Shown here: positions 43,996 through 51,869 of the stretch, one piece after another | Numbering within the stretch: position 1 is the stretch's first letter | Layout: every line of letters begins with the position of its first letter | Assembly: GCF_036894955.1 (NCBI RefSeq) | Contig: NZ_CP145905.1 | Span: forward strand, 317,501-381,500 | Length of the DNA stretch: 64,000 nt | Reading direction: 5' to 3' | Source of the DNA: Paenibacillus sp. KS-LC4 | Lineage (GTDB): Bacteria; Bacillota; Bacilli; Paenibacillales; Paenibacillaceae | Made by a program: the position numbers and the translations under genes | Notes under the pieces: model-generated | What the model was told of the DNA's origin: nothing | Database searches by the model: none | Seen by the model: the letters and a program-made list of their open reading frames with translations, nothing else

Positions 43996-44011
43996 TGTGA
44001 AATTTTTCACA
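43996..44011 (+). promoter_or_regulatory. FNR/CRP-type operator upstream of the doxX-like gene
   Basis: TGTGA-AATTTT-TCACA, a perfect match to TGTGA-N6-TCACA. Its centre (44003.5) is 41.5 bases before the start site predicted from TATATT at 44033-44038, the exact place from which FNR/CRP proteins activate class II promoters. The same sequence resembles a Rex site, so redox control by Rex is the alternative. Confidence 0.6.
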
Positions 44012-44032
44012 TTCATATGTATCAAAGTATGT

Positions 44033-44038
44033 TATATT
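44033..44038 (+). promoter_or_regulatory. -10 box of the activator-dependent promoter
   Basis: TATATT with no recognisable -35 box, as expected if an activator at -41.5 replaces it. Confidence 0.5.
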
Positions 44039-44092
44039 AAAGGTGCAAGAAGAAAGCAATGCTTAGCAGCAAGAAGAGAGGAAGAATGAATC

Positions 44093-44191
44093 ATGAAAAA
44101 TTACAATCCAAAGCGTTCCTGGTTCAAGCGATCTAGTCTTTCAGAACATCCTAGTTTATCAAGTAAGAAGGAAGAATACCTATCTTTTTAA
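44093..44191 (+). CDS. Possible 32-residue small ORF
   Basis: ATG with a purine-rich stretch (GAGAGGAAGA) upstream, inside the leader of the doxX-like gene. The product is basic and polar and resembles nothing I know. A second overlapping ORF of 16 codons starts 7 bases earlier with about equal claim. It could be a leader peptide or chance. Confidence 0.25.
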   Translation: MKNYNPKRSWFKRSSLSEHPSLSSKKEEYLSF

Positions 44192-44198
44192 AATAATA

Positions 44199-44214
44199 TG
44201 TGAAAAAAATCACA
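44199..44214 (+). promoter_or_regulatory. Second TGTGA-N6-TCACA palindrome, next to the ribosome site
   Basis: TGTGA-AAAAAA-TCACA, ending 6 bases before the TTGGAG ribosome site of the doxX-like gene. A bound regulator here would obstruct transcription, giving a second layer of control over the same gene. Confidence 0.5.
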
Positions 44215-44232
44215 ATATAATTGGAGTTGATT

Positions 44233-44772
44233 ATGATGTTAGCATGGCTAAAAAATAATAAATATGTTGCAATGCTTATGGTGTTCGTTCGTGTCTACCT
44301 CGGTTACCAATGGGTTGTAGGGGGCTGGCACAAATTAACGGGCGGATTCGATGCCACCGGGTTTTTGACAAACGCAATCAATAACCCGGTAGCCGATAAA
44401 ACGACTCAAGAATTGGTGTATCCGAACTTTGTAAACTTCATCGAGCACTTCGCGATGCCAAACGTAAAGCTCTTTAACTTCATCATCCCAATTGGTGAAT
44501 TACTCGTGGGCATCGGATTGATAGTCGGGGGGTTAACGGCCGCGGCAGCCTTCTTCGGACTTTTGATGAACTTCATGTTCATGTTCGCAGGAACGTTAAA
44601 CACTAACCCATGGCTTGTTCTTCTCGGTGGAATTGTACTCATTGCAGGCACCAACGCAGGGCGGTATGGATTGGACTACTACCTGCTTCCGCTTTTGCGT
44701 AAAACACTCAAGATTAGGAAGCCTGATGGGGGCGGAAAATACACACCTACCGGCACCGCAAAAGCCCACTAA
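44233..44772 (+). CDS. DoxX-family membrane protein
   Basis: About 179 residues with four hydrophobic helices and the DoxX pattern (RVYLGYQWVVGGWHKLTGG at the start, GELLVGIGLIVGGLT, and a last helix with GTNAGRYGLDYY). DoxX proteins are small membrane subunits linked to quinone or thiosulfate oxidation and oxidative stress; the exact reaction is unclear. TTGGAG lies 6 bases before the ATG at 44233; an ATG at 44236 is equally possible. First recognisable gene of the island behind ssrA, under two FNR/CRP-like sites. Confidence 0.82.
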   Translation: MMLAWLKNNKYVAMLMVFVRVYLGYQWVVGGWHKLTGGFDATGFLTNAINNPVADKTTQELVYPNFVNFIEHFAMPNVKLFNFIIPIGELLVGIGLIVGGLTAAAAFFGLLMNFMFMFAGTLNTNPWLVLLGGIVLIAGTNAGRYGLDYYLLPLLRKTLKIRKPDGGGKYTPTGTAKAH

Positions 44773-44791
44773 CTAAACTGCGTCAGGGAAA

Positions 44792-44835
44792 AAATGAACC
44801 TCCTCGTGCGATCCATACGATGGGGGTTCTTGCTT
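44792..44835 (+). terminator. Terminator-like hairpin after the doxX-like gene
   Basis: GAACCTCCTCGT pairs imperfectly with ACGATGGGGGTTC around a loop; a short T-rich tail follows. It lies 20 bases past the stop. Confidence 0.55.
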
Positions 44836-44972
44836 GTCGTCTTTCAATATCAGGTTAAAGTCGTTGTAGTAGCTTCTATGCTCCAGTTTCGAGACGCCAA
44901 TCCTTCCTTTCAATTGTGAGGTGAATTAGGGTACAATTTAACTATGTAGCTTCATAGTAAAGGGGTCTAGGA

Positions 44973-46115
44973 ATGGAATTGGAAAAAGAAATGCTGCAAC
45001 TGAATATTAACAATGCGATCAAAGGTGCGGTTGTGACGAGCTTAAAGGGTATTCTTGCGCAGTTAACTAAAGATCGTTTAAATTTCATTGCGGCTAATTG
45101 CGCGCTAGCGGGTCGCTCCAAGCTGAAGAAGCAGGAGCTTGTGGATGCGCTTTACGATCGAATTACAGATGTAACTCAAGTGCGCGCTGCTTTCCTTACA
45201 GCGGAGAAGCAGGAATGGGAGCTGATGAGCCGGCTTCTCAAGGCTCCGTATATTCAGGACAATACTGTATTTGCGGATGCTTATTTATTTTTAATGGATA
45301 AAGGCTTGGTATTCAGTTTCCTGGAGCAGGATAAGCTATACTTCGTCATGCCGGAGGAAGTTAAGGCCTCATATCAGAAGCTGGATTTGAAATCATTCAA
45401 TCAAGAACGCACCGTAAGCCAGTTGGTTCTGCGATATTCAGAGGCTGCGTCTAACTTGTATGGCATTATCTCCGTACAGAAGCTCATAGAAATTATTAAT
45501 GATCAGAATGAGGGCAGCTTGACGAAGGAGCAGTTTAATCATGTGTGCTTATCTGTCTCTGATAAGGTGCGGACTTGGAATGTACAGCATGGGATGCTAT
45601 TTAACGATGAATTAGATGAAGAAAGTTTGCACGAATATGAAAAGTTTTTGGAGAGCGTGAAGGACAAGCCGTACTACATTCCTCCTAAGGAAGAGCTGCT
45701 ACGTTATGCGGAGATTGACTATTTCGAGATGACGCCGCAGCTAGAAGCGTTGAAGAACTATATCATGCAGCACTTGGGCAAAGTTGAGCAGATGGCTGAG
45801 GCGATCATTGATGATATTCAGCTTGTTTGTTCAATGGAAGAGCCACTTAGCGTCATCATGGAAGAGTTTGAGCGCCGCAAAATTCGTTTGAACAAGAAGC
45901 AGCTGAATGAAATTGTGCCGTTAATTATTCAGGTCAATAATACGACTAGAATGTGGTCCAATCGCGGTTATACCCCTGCTGAACTAAGCCAGGAGCGGAG
46001 TCGGAGCACGAATGCCAACAATGTGCTTCAACACACGGCGGCATCCTCGAAAATTGGCAGAAACGATCTGTGCTCGTGCGGGAGCGGGAAAAAGTATAAG
46101 AAGTGCTGTCTATAG
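44973..46115 (+). CDS. SAP-like/SEC-C zinc-binding protein
   Basis: 380 residues, no signal peptide. Residues 25-65 (LAGRSKLKKQELVDALYDRI) resemble a SAP or Rho-N nucleic-acid-binding helix pair. The middle is all-helical without a recognised domain. The last 20 residues form a SEC-C zinc motif (GRNDLCSCGSGKKYKKCC) like the tail of SecA. Function unknown; a nucleic-acid or ribosome-associated role is a guess. AAAGGGG precedes the ATG. It stands alone. Confidence 0.75.
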   Translation: MELEKEMLQLNINNAIKGAVVTSLKGILAQLTKDRLNFIAANCALAGRSKLKKQELVDALYDRITDVTQVRAAFLTAEKQEWELMSRLLKAPYIQDNTVFADAYLFLMDKGLVFSFLEQDKLYFVMPEEVKASYQKLDLKSFNQERTVSQLVLRYSEAASNLYGIISVQKLIEIINDQNEGSLTKEQFNHVCLSVSDKVRTWNVQHGMLFNDELDEESLHEYEKFLESVKDKPYYIPPKEELLRYAEIDYFEMTPQLEALKNYIMQHLGKVEQMAEAIIDDIQLVCSMEEPLSVIMEEFERRKIRLNKKQLNEIVPLIIQVNNTTRMWSNRGYTPAELSQERSRSTNANNVLQHTAASSKIGRNDLCSCGSGKKYKKCCL

Positions 46116-46202
46116 CGTCATTGATTGATAAATATTGTTCTGTGCCTCAAGCTCGACCAGATGAATTACGGTTTTGCACCGTCGCAGTTCATTTCCACCA
46201 TG

Positions 46203-46239
46203 TAAATCCACAACCGCAAGAGGTTGTGGGTTTTTGTTG
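46203..46239 (+). terminator. Terminator after the SEC-C gene
   Basis: AATCCACAACC pairs with GGTTGTGGGTT around GCAAGA, followed by five T. Confidence 0.8.
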
Positions 46240-46349
46240 TTTTCTTTAGGCGGTGTTCTATAATATTGTTGCTTTACATGATGGAAATAGTGGTATAATT
46301 TAAATAGGAACATTTGTTCTTAAATTACTTATAAAAGGAGATGTATCAT

Positions 46350-46715
46350 GTGTTTAAGAAATTAGAATGCGTGTGTATTCATACAAAAGATATTGAAAAA
46401 TCACTCTCGTTTTACATTTCAATGGGCTTAACAGAAAGCTGGAAGATAGAACGTAGCTTAGATAACGGTTCGACCTGGACATTGATAGGTTTAAAATTCC
46501 CTTTAAAAGATAGTTCTGAACTTGTATTGAGTAATCACCCTGAAAATAACTTTACCGAAATTGAAATCTATGTTGAAGATGTTCGACAAGCATATGATGA
46601 GTTAAATAAAAACGAAGAAATCCAATGGATTAGGACTCCTTTTGCAACCGAATCTGGGCATATTGCCGTAATGGAAGCTCCTGATGGGAATGTATTTGTA
46701 TTAGTTGGTAAGTAA
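46350..46715 (+). CDS. VOC (glyoxalase/bleomycin-resistance fold) protein
   Basis: 121 residues with one vicinal-oxygen-chelate unit: the start CVCIHTKDIEKSLSFYISMGL and the end GHIAVMEAPDGNVFVLVG give His and Glu metal ligands. The substrate is unknown; relatives range from isomerases to drug-binding proteins. The GTG at 46350 is 9 bases from AAAGGAG; the ATG at 46341 touches that site and is unlikely. Its 3' end abuts the transposase remnant. More AT-rich than the core genes. Confidence 0.75.
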   Translation: MFKKLECVCIHTKDIEKSLSFYISMGLTESWKIERSLDNGSTWTLIGLKFPLKDSSELVLSNHPENNFTEIEIYVEDVRQAYDELNKNEEIQWIRTPFATESGHIAVMEAPDGNVFVLVGK

Positions 46716-46729
46716 CCGATCAGACATTT

Positions 46730-47045
46730 TAAATGTGCTAATGGTGGTGAATCTCGTTTCTTGGCTTTACCGCCATGATTACGAGGTTTGCGATGGGCGA
46801 TGCCACCCTTTTCGCCTTTTTCACGCTCCATAATATAAGTTTTATCGCTTTCTACAATGCCACTCAAACGAGAGTGACCCAATGAACGCAAGGCATTTAA
46901 TATCTTGAGTCTCCAATAAAATGCGGTCGAAACATGGATTTCGAGTTCAACTGCAATTTTGGGCAATGACTTCCCTTTGTTTCCAACCATCATCAAGGAG
47001 TAACGCATCCACTTTTCTTGATTGTGTGTGCCAGAGAGAGGAGTT
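46730..47045 (-). pseudogene. IS1595-type transposase remnant
   Basis: On the reverse strand the reading EKWMRYSLMMVGNKG, STAFYWRLKILNALRSLGH and SGIVESDKTYIMEREKG is typical of IS1595-family transposases from the end of the zinc ribbon to the first catalytic Asp region (ESDKTY). It breaks off after GGKAKKRD, where it meets the VOC gene; the C-terminal two thirds with the remaining catalytic residues are missing. The N-terminal side is closed by a stop. No terminal inverted repeats were seen. Confidence 0.75.
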
Positions 47046-47088
47046 CCGCTAATTTAGGTTCGGCGTTCACATCATTTTTAATGGATTC

Positions 47089-47148
47089 TGTAATTTATTT
47101 TTAACCTATTGTAATATATAATTGACCTTAAGTAAAAAATAAATTACA
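47089..47148 (+). promoter_or_regulatory. Inverted repeat spanning the XRE promoter, likely operator
   Basis: TGTAATTTATTT (47089-47100) and AAATAAATTACA (47137-47148) are perfect 12-base complements 36 bases apart. The right copy overlaps the -10 box, which suits autoregulation by the XRE protein through DNA looping or a dimer pair. Confidence 0.5.
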
Positions 47149-47150
47149 AT
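47122..47150 (+). promoter_or_regulatory. Sigma-A promoter of the XRE gene
   Basis: TTGACC (47122-47127), 17-base spacer, TACAAT (47145-47150); predicted start near 47157, five bases before the ribosome site. Confidence 0.7.
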
Positions 47151-47171
47151 GTCTATAAAGGAGGGGGTAAC

Positions 47172-47399
47172 TTGTCAGAATTATTATCGAACAACATTTA
47201 TATGCAGCGTGCCGAAAGAAGGTGGTCGCAAAAGCATTTAGCCGATCTAGTCGGTGTCAGTAGACAGACCATCATCTCACTTGAAGCAAATCGCTACAAT
47301 CCTTCCTTAGTTTTAGCATTTCGCATTGCAGAGGTTTTCGAGGTGGGAATTGAGGACGTATTCCAATATCTCCCTCAACAACCGAAAGGGGGTGAGTGA
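47172..47399 (+). CDS. XRE-family helix-turn-helix regulator
   Basis: 75 residues, almost wholly a Cro/C1-type helix-turn-helix (WSQKHLADLVGVSRQTIISLEANR), of the short type found with membrane or stress genes. The start is TTG at 47172 after GGAGGGGG. The next gene, a small membrane protein, begins 7 bases past its stop, so the two form a pair. Confidence 0.85.
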   Translation: MSELLSNNIYMQRAERRWSQKHLADLVGVSRQTIISLEANRYNPSLVLAFRIAEVFEVGIEDVFQYLPQQPKGGE

Positions 47400-47406
47400 T
47401 CTGGTT

Positions 47407-47694
47407 ATGACTTATTTGCTGCCGGCCGCTTTGTTTATCTTCTTTTTGTCCAGCTTATATTTTTTGTTTGTTTTTCCGCGGGAAAAGGATGAGCGCTACA
47501 ACTTGATTATGATGTATGCTTTCAAGTATGCCTACTATGTCCTAATGGTGACGCTGCTTGCAACATTTATACTTTCTAAATTATTGCATTTTGAAGTTGT
47601 AAATGAATACTTTACAGAGGCCATTCTGATCGATCTGCTTGTAGCCCATCTCGCCTTTACACTAACGGCCATAATTTTAAATCAAAGGATATAG
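47407..47694 (+). CDS. Small membrane protein paired with the XRE regulator
   Basis: About 95 residues with three hydrophobic segments (LLPAALFIFFLSSLYFLFVF, YAYYVLMVTLLATFIL, LIDLLVAHLAFTLTAIIL). No family recognised. The ATG at 47407 is 11 bases from GGTGA inside the end of the XRE gene. XRE-plus-membrane-protein pairs are common in Firmicutes; the function is not known. Confidence 0.65.
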   Translation: MTYLLPAALFIFFLSSLYFLFVFPREKDERYNLIMMYAFKYAYYVLMVTLLATFILSKLLHFEVVNEYFTEAILIDLLVAHLAFTLTAIILNQRI

Positions 47695-47714
47695 TCAGAT
47701 GTCAAGAGAGTTAT

Positions 47715-47984
47715 AGCCATATACTATAAGGCCTTGAGGACGTTCAAATGCATATAGACCGTGCTACATCTCGTGTCGAGCAAGGTGGACATTGGATTGC
47801 AGTGGACGATATTCGTTGCCGATAGGGTTAGTCATTACAGAATCTTTTAGCCATTGCAGATCAGGCTATCATCATTGAGAATACATACGAGCCTTTAATT
47901 GTTGCGGAAATCATGCAGGGTAACTTGACCAATTGTTTAGAGGCAATACCTGTTTGGTCTAAATCTGCTCTTGTTGGATACTGA
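47715..47984 (+). pseudogene. Zeta-toxin-like ATPase remnant
   Basis: A single forward frame reads GLEDVQMHIDRATSRVEQGG, HWIAVDDIRCR, stop, G, stop, then QNLLAIADQAIIIENTYE and on to VWSKSALVGY. This is the C-terminal half of the zeta-toxin-like predicted ABC-type ATPase family. It has two in-frame stops, a stop just upstream, and no P-loop half. It lies directly before the second ssrA 3' copy. Identification is from memory of the family pattern. Confidence 0.6.
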
Positions 47985-47991
47985 TAAAAGT

Positions 47992-48075
47992 GTGACATCT
48001 AATCTGTAACTACACCCGTAGAAAGCCGTGTGGCCTGATCTTCGGTCAGTGCTTCAACTCCTCTGGCCTTCACAA
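47992..48075 (+). repeat. Decayed duplicate of the ssrA 3' end (putative att site 2)
   Basis: Aligns without gaps to 43497-43580, the last 84 bases of ssrA; by hand 66 of 84 positions agree. Best kept are TACACCCGTAGA, GTGTGGC and TGATCTTCGG. The T-arm and CCA end are mutated, so it is not a working tmRNA end. I read it as the far attachment site of a former insertion into ssrA. Confidence 0.8.
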
Positions 48076-48076
48076 T

Positions 48077-48113
48077 AAAAACCCCGACCGCAAAAAAGGT
48101 CGGGGTTTTCTCC
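48077..48113. terminator. Terminator behind the second ssrA copy
   Basis: AAAACCCCGACC pairs perfectly with GGTCGGGGTTTT around GCAAAAAA. Its sequence differs from the genuine ssrA terminator. Confidence 0.8.
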
Positions 48114-48580
48114 ATAATGGTTTGAAGCTGTTCTTCAGGGGAGTGATGCTGTTCATTGGTCAAGGGCAACGCGCAATTGAGGCCTGTATGAAGAAGGTAG
48201 GGCATGATTCGAAAAAAACGAGCGCTATTAAAGCAGAGTCCAAACTCAGCTATCTTATATATAATCGCGACAACTATCTTGATTAACACCGATCATAGGC
48301 TCGTCAGCATTGAATTATACCGAAATACACAATAATAATTTAATTATCAAATAAAATACGAGTTGTTAAGAAAAAAATAATTATTATATTAGAGTATATA
48401 CGCTTTCATAGGTTTTTTAAGTCGTCGACAACCTGAGTGAAAGGCGAGTATGCGGCTGCAATCATCATATAGAGCGAACTCTCTAAAATCACCACCTTTT
48501 GGAATTAAATATCATTAATTTTAATTAATCCAATTTACAGCAATATATCCATAAAGTATAATTAGATCCATAAGGAGGTG
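48114..48580. other. Degenerate intergenic region of the island
   Basis: At 48149-48286 a forward frame of 45 codons (…FIGQGQRAIEACMKKVG…) ends in a proper stop and looks like a C-terminal gene fragment, but I cannot name it. The rest (48290-48580) is very AT-rich and holds nothing I can support. Confidence 0.5.
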
Positions 48581-48583
48581 AAC

Positions 48584-48634
48584 ATGCGCTCTGAGGTCTA
48601 TATCGAGGGTCAGCCTTTTTTAAAGCTTCAATAA
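48584..48634 (+). CDS. Possible 16-residue leader ORF before the cellulase
   Basis: ATG preceded by a perfect AAGGAGGTGA ribosome site, reading MRSEVYIEGQPFLKLQ and stopping inside a cre-like sequence. It may be a leader peptide or the truncated start of a lost gene. Confidence 0.35.
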   Translation: MRSEVYIEGQPFLKLQ

Positions 48635-48647
48635 GTAAGCGCTTCCC
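48634..48647. promoter_or_regulatory. cre-like site upstream of the cellulase gene
   Basis: AGTAAGCGCTTCCC is centred on AAGCGCTT and resembles CcpA cre sites and LacI-type cellulase operators. It lies about 300 bases before the GH6 start, so its effect would depend on where the promoter is. Confidence 0.4.
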
Positions 48648-48941
48648 TTTCTGAGGCCCAGTTACATGTCCTGAAGCTTGTACACTGATGATCACCCGCA
48701 TTTACCCACAAGCGGTACCCCTCACCAAGGAAACTGATCTGCATATTCAGTCACCCACTTCTGTTTCTCTGTTTGCAGTTTTAAAGGGGATCTGCTCGTC
48801 TTGTTGCAAGCGCAATCATTTTTAGCCGGAGGTGAAAAACCACAGTTCATCCGCACGTTCTCTAGGATGCATACACATCATGTTGACACAGAGGATCAAT
48901 TATGAATATGTAATAAATTTAACCAAAGGAAAGGTGGATCC

Positions 48942-51371
48942 ATGATGACAAAATTAAAAACCAAATTTAATGCCGGTAAGTCTCTCCACGAAGGTATTAA
49001 GCAAATACTTGTAATCGCTATGCTTGTCGGGGGGATTTTCTATGGCATGGCCCCGGGGACGATTAAGGCTGCGGAAGCGCATCAGAATAATCCGTTTGTC
49101 GGAGCTACGGGGTACCTAAACCCGGATTATTCCAGCCTTGTCGATTCATCCATCGGGCTTACCAGTGATGCGTCGCTAAAGGCAAAGATGGAAACGGTTA
49201 AATCTTATCCAACGGCAGTCTGGATTGACCGAATTGACGCCATTAATGGCGGAGCGAACAATGCCGGACGCAAAAGCATCGAGGAGCATCTGGATGCTGC
49301 TCTGGCTCAAAAGATAGCAGGCACTCCGATTACCGCTTCATTCGTCATTTACAATCTGCCGGGCCGGGACTGCCATGCGCTTGCATCCAATGGTGAATTA
49401 CCACTGACGCTGGCCGCATTGCAGACGTACAAAACGGACTATATTGATGTTATCGCAAGTATTTTTGCTAAACCCAAGTATCAGGACATTCGCATCATTG
49501 CCATTATTGAACCAGACAGCTTGCCTAACCTGGTCACCAATCTCAATACACCAGCCTGTGCTCAAGCCAGTTCGACAGGCATCTACGAAGCTGGCGTAAA
49601 ATATGCGTTGGACAAGCTGCATGCCATTCCGAATGTGTACAACTATCTGGATATCGGTCACTCCGGCTGGCTCGGATGGGACAACAACCGGACAGCTACA
49701 ATCTCGCTGTATACGAGCGTTGTCCAAGGGACGGCAGCTGGTCTGAATAGCGTAGACGGCTTCATTACCAACACGGCGAACAGCACACCGTTGAATGAAC
49801 CGAATCTGTCCAACCCGGATCTGAACATCGGAGGACAACCGATCAGGTCATCCAAGTATTATGAGTGGAATCCGTATTTTGATGAAACCGATTTTACGGC
49901 TGCATTGTATAGCGGTTTTGTACAGGCAGGCTGGCCTGCCAGCGTAGGCTTCCTGATTGATACGAGCCGCAATGGTTGGGGAGGGGTAAATCGTCCGACA
50001 ACGGCTATAGGCAGTGATATTAACACCTATGTAAATTCTGGGCGTGTCGATCGCCGGAATCACCGGGGGAACTGGTGTAACAACAGTGGAGCAGGTATAG
50101 GTGAAGCACCTAAGGCGGCACCAGGGCCTGCCCATTTGGATGCCTATGTGTGGGTGAAGCCTCCAGGTGAATCTGATGGCTCCAGTTCGGAAATTCCGAA
50201 CAATGAAGGCAAGGGGTTCGACCGGATGTGTGATCCAACGTATATAACTAGTGATGGAGTATTGACGGGTGCGCTTCCTAACGCTCCAGTATCCGGCCAC
50301 TGGTTCCATGATCAATTCGTCATGCTGGTGCAAAACGCATTCCCTGTTCTTCCAGCTACTAATGTCGGCGAACCTACCGCTCCATTGGCTCCGGCAGCAC
50401 TGACTGCGACAGCAGGCAATGCACAGGTGTCACTGAGCTGGACGGCTTCCGCAGGAGCGACGAGCTATAACGTGAAACGCGCGCTGAACGCGGCCGGACC
50501 GTTCACAACCGTTGCCGCCAATGTGAGCGGCACATCGTATGTCAATACAGGCTTGACCAATGGAACAGCCTACTATTATGTGGTCAGTGCCGTAAATGCG
50601 GTAGGTGAAAGTGCGAACTCGGCTGTGAAAAGTGCTGTGCCGGTAGCTGGAGCGACCGCTCCTGCTGCACCTACTGCATTGACGGCCACAGCAGGCGATG
50701 CGCAGATCAGCTTGTCCTGGACGGCTTCCGCAGGGGCGACGAGCTATAACGTGAAACGCGCGCTGAGTGCGGCCGGACCATTCACTACGGTTGCTGCCAA
50801 TGTGAGCGGCACATCTTACACGAATACAGGTTTGACCAACGGCACGACCTACCACTATGTTGTAAGTGCTGTGAACGCTGCGGGTGAAAGTGCCAATTCT
50901 GCCGTTGCTTCCGCAACTCCGCTAAGCGTGGTTGTTCCTACTGGCGATCTGGTTTTGCAATACCGTGCTGGAGATAGCAACGCGACAGACAACCAGATCA
51001 AGCCGTATTTCAATATCAAAAACAATGGCAGCACGGCTGTAAATCTGAGTGATCTGAAAATCCGTTATTACTTCTCAAAGGAAGGCACCGCAGCTATGGA
51101 CTCAGCCATTGACTGGGCTCAGATTGGCGGTACCAACATCCAGCGCACGTTTACCGATACGTATGTAGAGCTCAGCTTTACTTCCGGAGCCGGTGCGATT
51201 CAGGCAGGTGGACAATCCGGGGATATCCAGCTCCGCATGTACAAAACGGACTGGACCAACTTTGACGAAACGAATGATTATTCCTACGATTCAACCAAAA
51301 CATCTTATCAGGACTGGAATAAGGTGACCCTCTATAAAGGCGGCAGCCTAGTTTGGGGAATTGAGCCTTAA
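48942..51371 (+). CDS. Secreted GH6 cellulase (cellobiohydrolase/endoglucanase) with two FnIII and a CBM3
   Basis: 809 residues. A signal peptide (first ~43 residues, cleaved near KAAEA) sends it out of the cell to hydrolyse beta-1,4-glucan. The GH6 domain (about 45-470) keeps the acid-base and network Asp residues in [13 protein letters not shown] and [11 protein letters not shown], and ends with [15 protein letters not shown]. Loop length suggests a cellobiohydrolase. Two nearly identical FnIII domains follow (about 476-570 and 571-665); their DNA is also a close direct repeat. A CBM3 (about 668-809, [17 protein letters not shown]) binds crystalline cellulose. GGAAAGGTGG precedes the ATG. 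It is the only cargo gene between the second and third ssrA 3' copies. Confidence 0.92.
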   Translation: MMTKLKTKFNAGKSLHEGIKQILVIAMLVGGIFYGMAPGTIKAAEAHQNNPFVGATGYLNPDYSSLVDSSIGLTSDASLKAKMETVKSYPTAVWIDRIDAINGGANNAGRKSIEEHLDAALAQKIAGTPITASFVIYNLPGRDCHALASNGELPLTLAALQTYKTDYIDVIASIFAKPKYQDIRIIAIIEPDSLPNLVTNLNTPACAQASSTGIYEAGVKYALDKLHAIPNVYNYLDIGHSGWLGWDNNRTATISLYTSVVQGTAAGLNSVDGFITNTANSTPLNEPNLSNPDLNIGGQPIRSSKYYEWNPYFDETDFTAALYSGFVQAGWPASVGFLIDTSRNGWGGVNRPTTAIGSDINTYVNSGRVDRRNHRGNWCNNSGAGIGEAPKAAPGPAHLDAYVWVKPPGESDGSSSEIPNNEGKGFDRMCDPTYITSDGVLTGALPNAPVSGHWFHDQFVMLVQNAFPVLPATNVGEPTAPLAPAALTATAGNAQVSLSWTASAGATSYNVKRALNAAGPFTTVAANVSGTSYVNTGLTNGTAYYYVVSAVNAVGESANSAVKSAVPVAGATAPAAPTALTATAGDAQISLSWTASAGATSYNVKRALSAAGPFTTVAANVSGTSYTNTGLTNGTTYHYVVSAVNAAGESANSAVASATPLSVVVPTGDLVLQYRAGDSNATDNQIKPYFNIKNNGSTAVNLSDLKIRYYFSKEGTAAMDSAIDWAQIGGTNIQRTFTDTYVELSFTSGAGAIQAGGQSGDIQLRMYKTDWTNFDETNDYSYDSTKTSYQDWNKVTLYKGGSLVWGIEP
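50385..50925 (+). repeat. Tandem FnIII-coding repeat in the cellulase gene
   Basis: Two copies about 283 bases apart share long identical stretches (for example GACGAGCTATAACGTGAAAC at both). It points to recent duplication or gene conversion of the FnIII module. Confidence 0.75.
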
Positions 51372-51449
51372 AGCACGAGATAAGAATCTCCAAAGCTGAT
51401 TAACAAATCAGTTGGAGATAAAGACTTACGCAGACCATCATCACCATGC

Positions 51450-51491
51450 AGGGGCGTTTCAAAGTCATGCTCATGACTTTGAAGCGCCCCT
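51450..51491 (+). terminator. Terminator after the cellulase gene
   Basis: GGGGCGTTTCAAAGTCATG pairs with CATGACTTTGAAGCGCCCC with one mismatch; CAACTATTTTT follows. Confidence 0.85.
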
Positions 51492-51735
51492 CAACTATTT
51501 TTGGACATACTAACAGCTATTTTTAGCTCCATTTATATCAGTTAATTAAAAGGTTTTAATACATAACGCTGAATGATTTCCTCTTGAGAAAAAGGTTTTT
51601 TCCTGCCCAGTTGCCTAACCTTTACGATAAAAGGGCTTTTAGGATTTTTCATATGGAAAAAGCCAGGTATACGCACGACTCTTGATAAATTAGTTATCAG
51701 GGCATCAGAGCTGAATTTTTAGGCTAATGCTTTTT
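51492..51735. other. AT-rich intergenic region
   Basis: No gene seen. A palindrome TGATAA-N5-TTATCA at 51683-51699 might be an operator, but it is two bases too long for a standard Fur box. Confidence 0.5.
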
Positions 51736-51738
51736 GAA

Positions 51739-51783
51739 GCTGGTGTGGCATGATCTTCCTACAGGGGCTCGACTCCCCTTGCC
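51739..51783 (+). repeat. Second decayed ssrA 3'-end duplicate (putative att site 3)
   Basis: 45 bases align without gaps to 43533-43577 of ssrA with about 7 mismatches; GTGTGGC, TGATCTTC, ACAGGGG and TCGACTCCCCT are kept. Just past it GAGTGTCTTTTCTATTT resembles the right arm of the ssrA terminator. It marks the end of the second island segment. Confidence 0.75.
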
Positions 51784-51869
51784 GAGTGTCTTTTCTATTT
51801 ATGTGATACTATTTATGAAACAAGCAATGAAGCAGGGCAGCTTAAGTGAGACAGAAGGAGGGAGAGCGT

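Noticed and set aside
47999..48289. 96-codon reverse ORF over the second ssrA copy
   Set aside because: It crosses the terminator and the tmRNA remnant; no recognisable product.
51683..51699. Fur box upstream of the AraC-lipoprotein gene
   Set aside because: TGATAA-N5-TTATCA is palindromic, but two bases longer than the Fur 7-1-7 pattern, and it lies on the island side of the third ssrA copy.
43581..51783. Integrase gene expected in an ssrA-integrating island
   Set aside because: No tyrosine or serine recombinase was recognised in any frame; the insertion claim therefore rests on the repeated ssrA ends.
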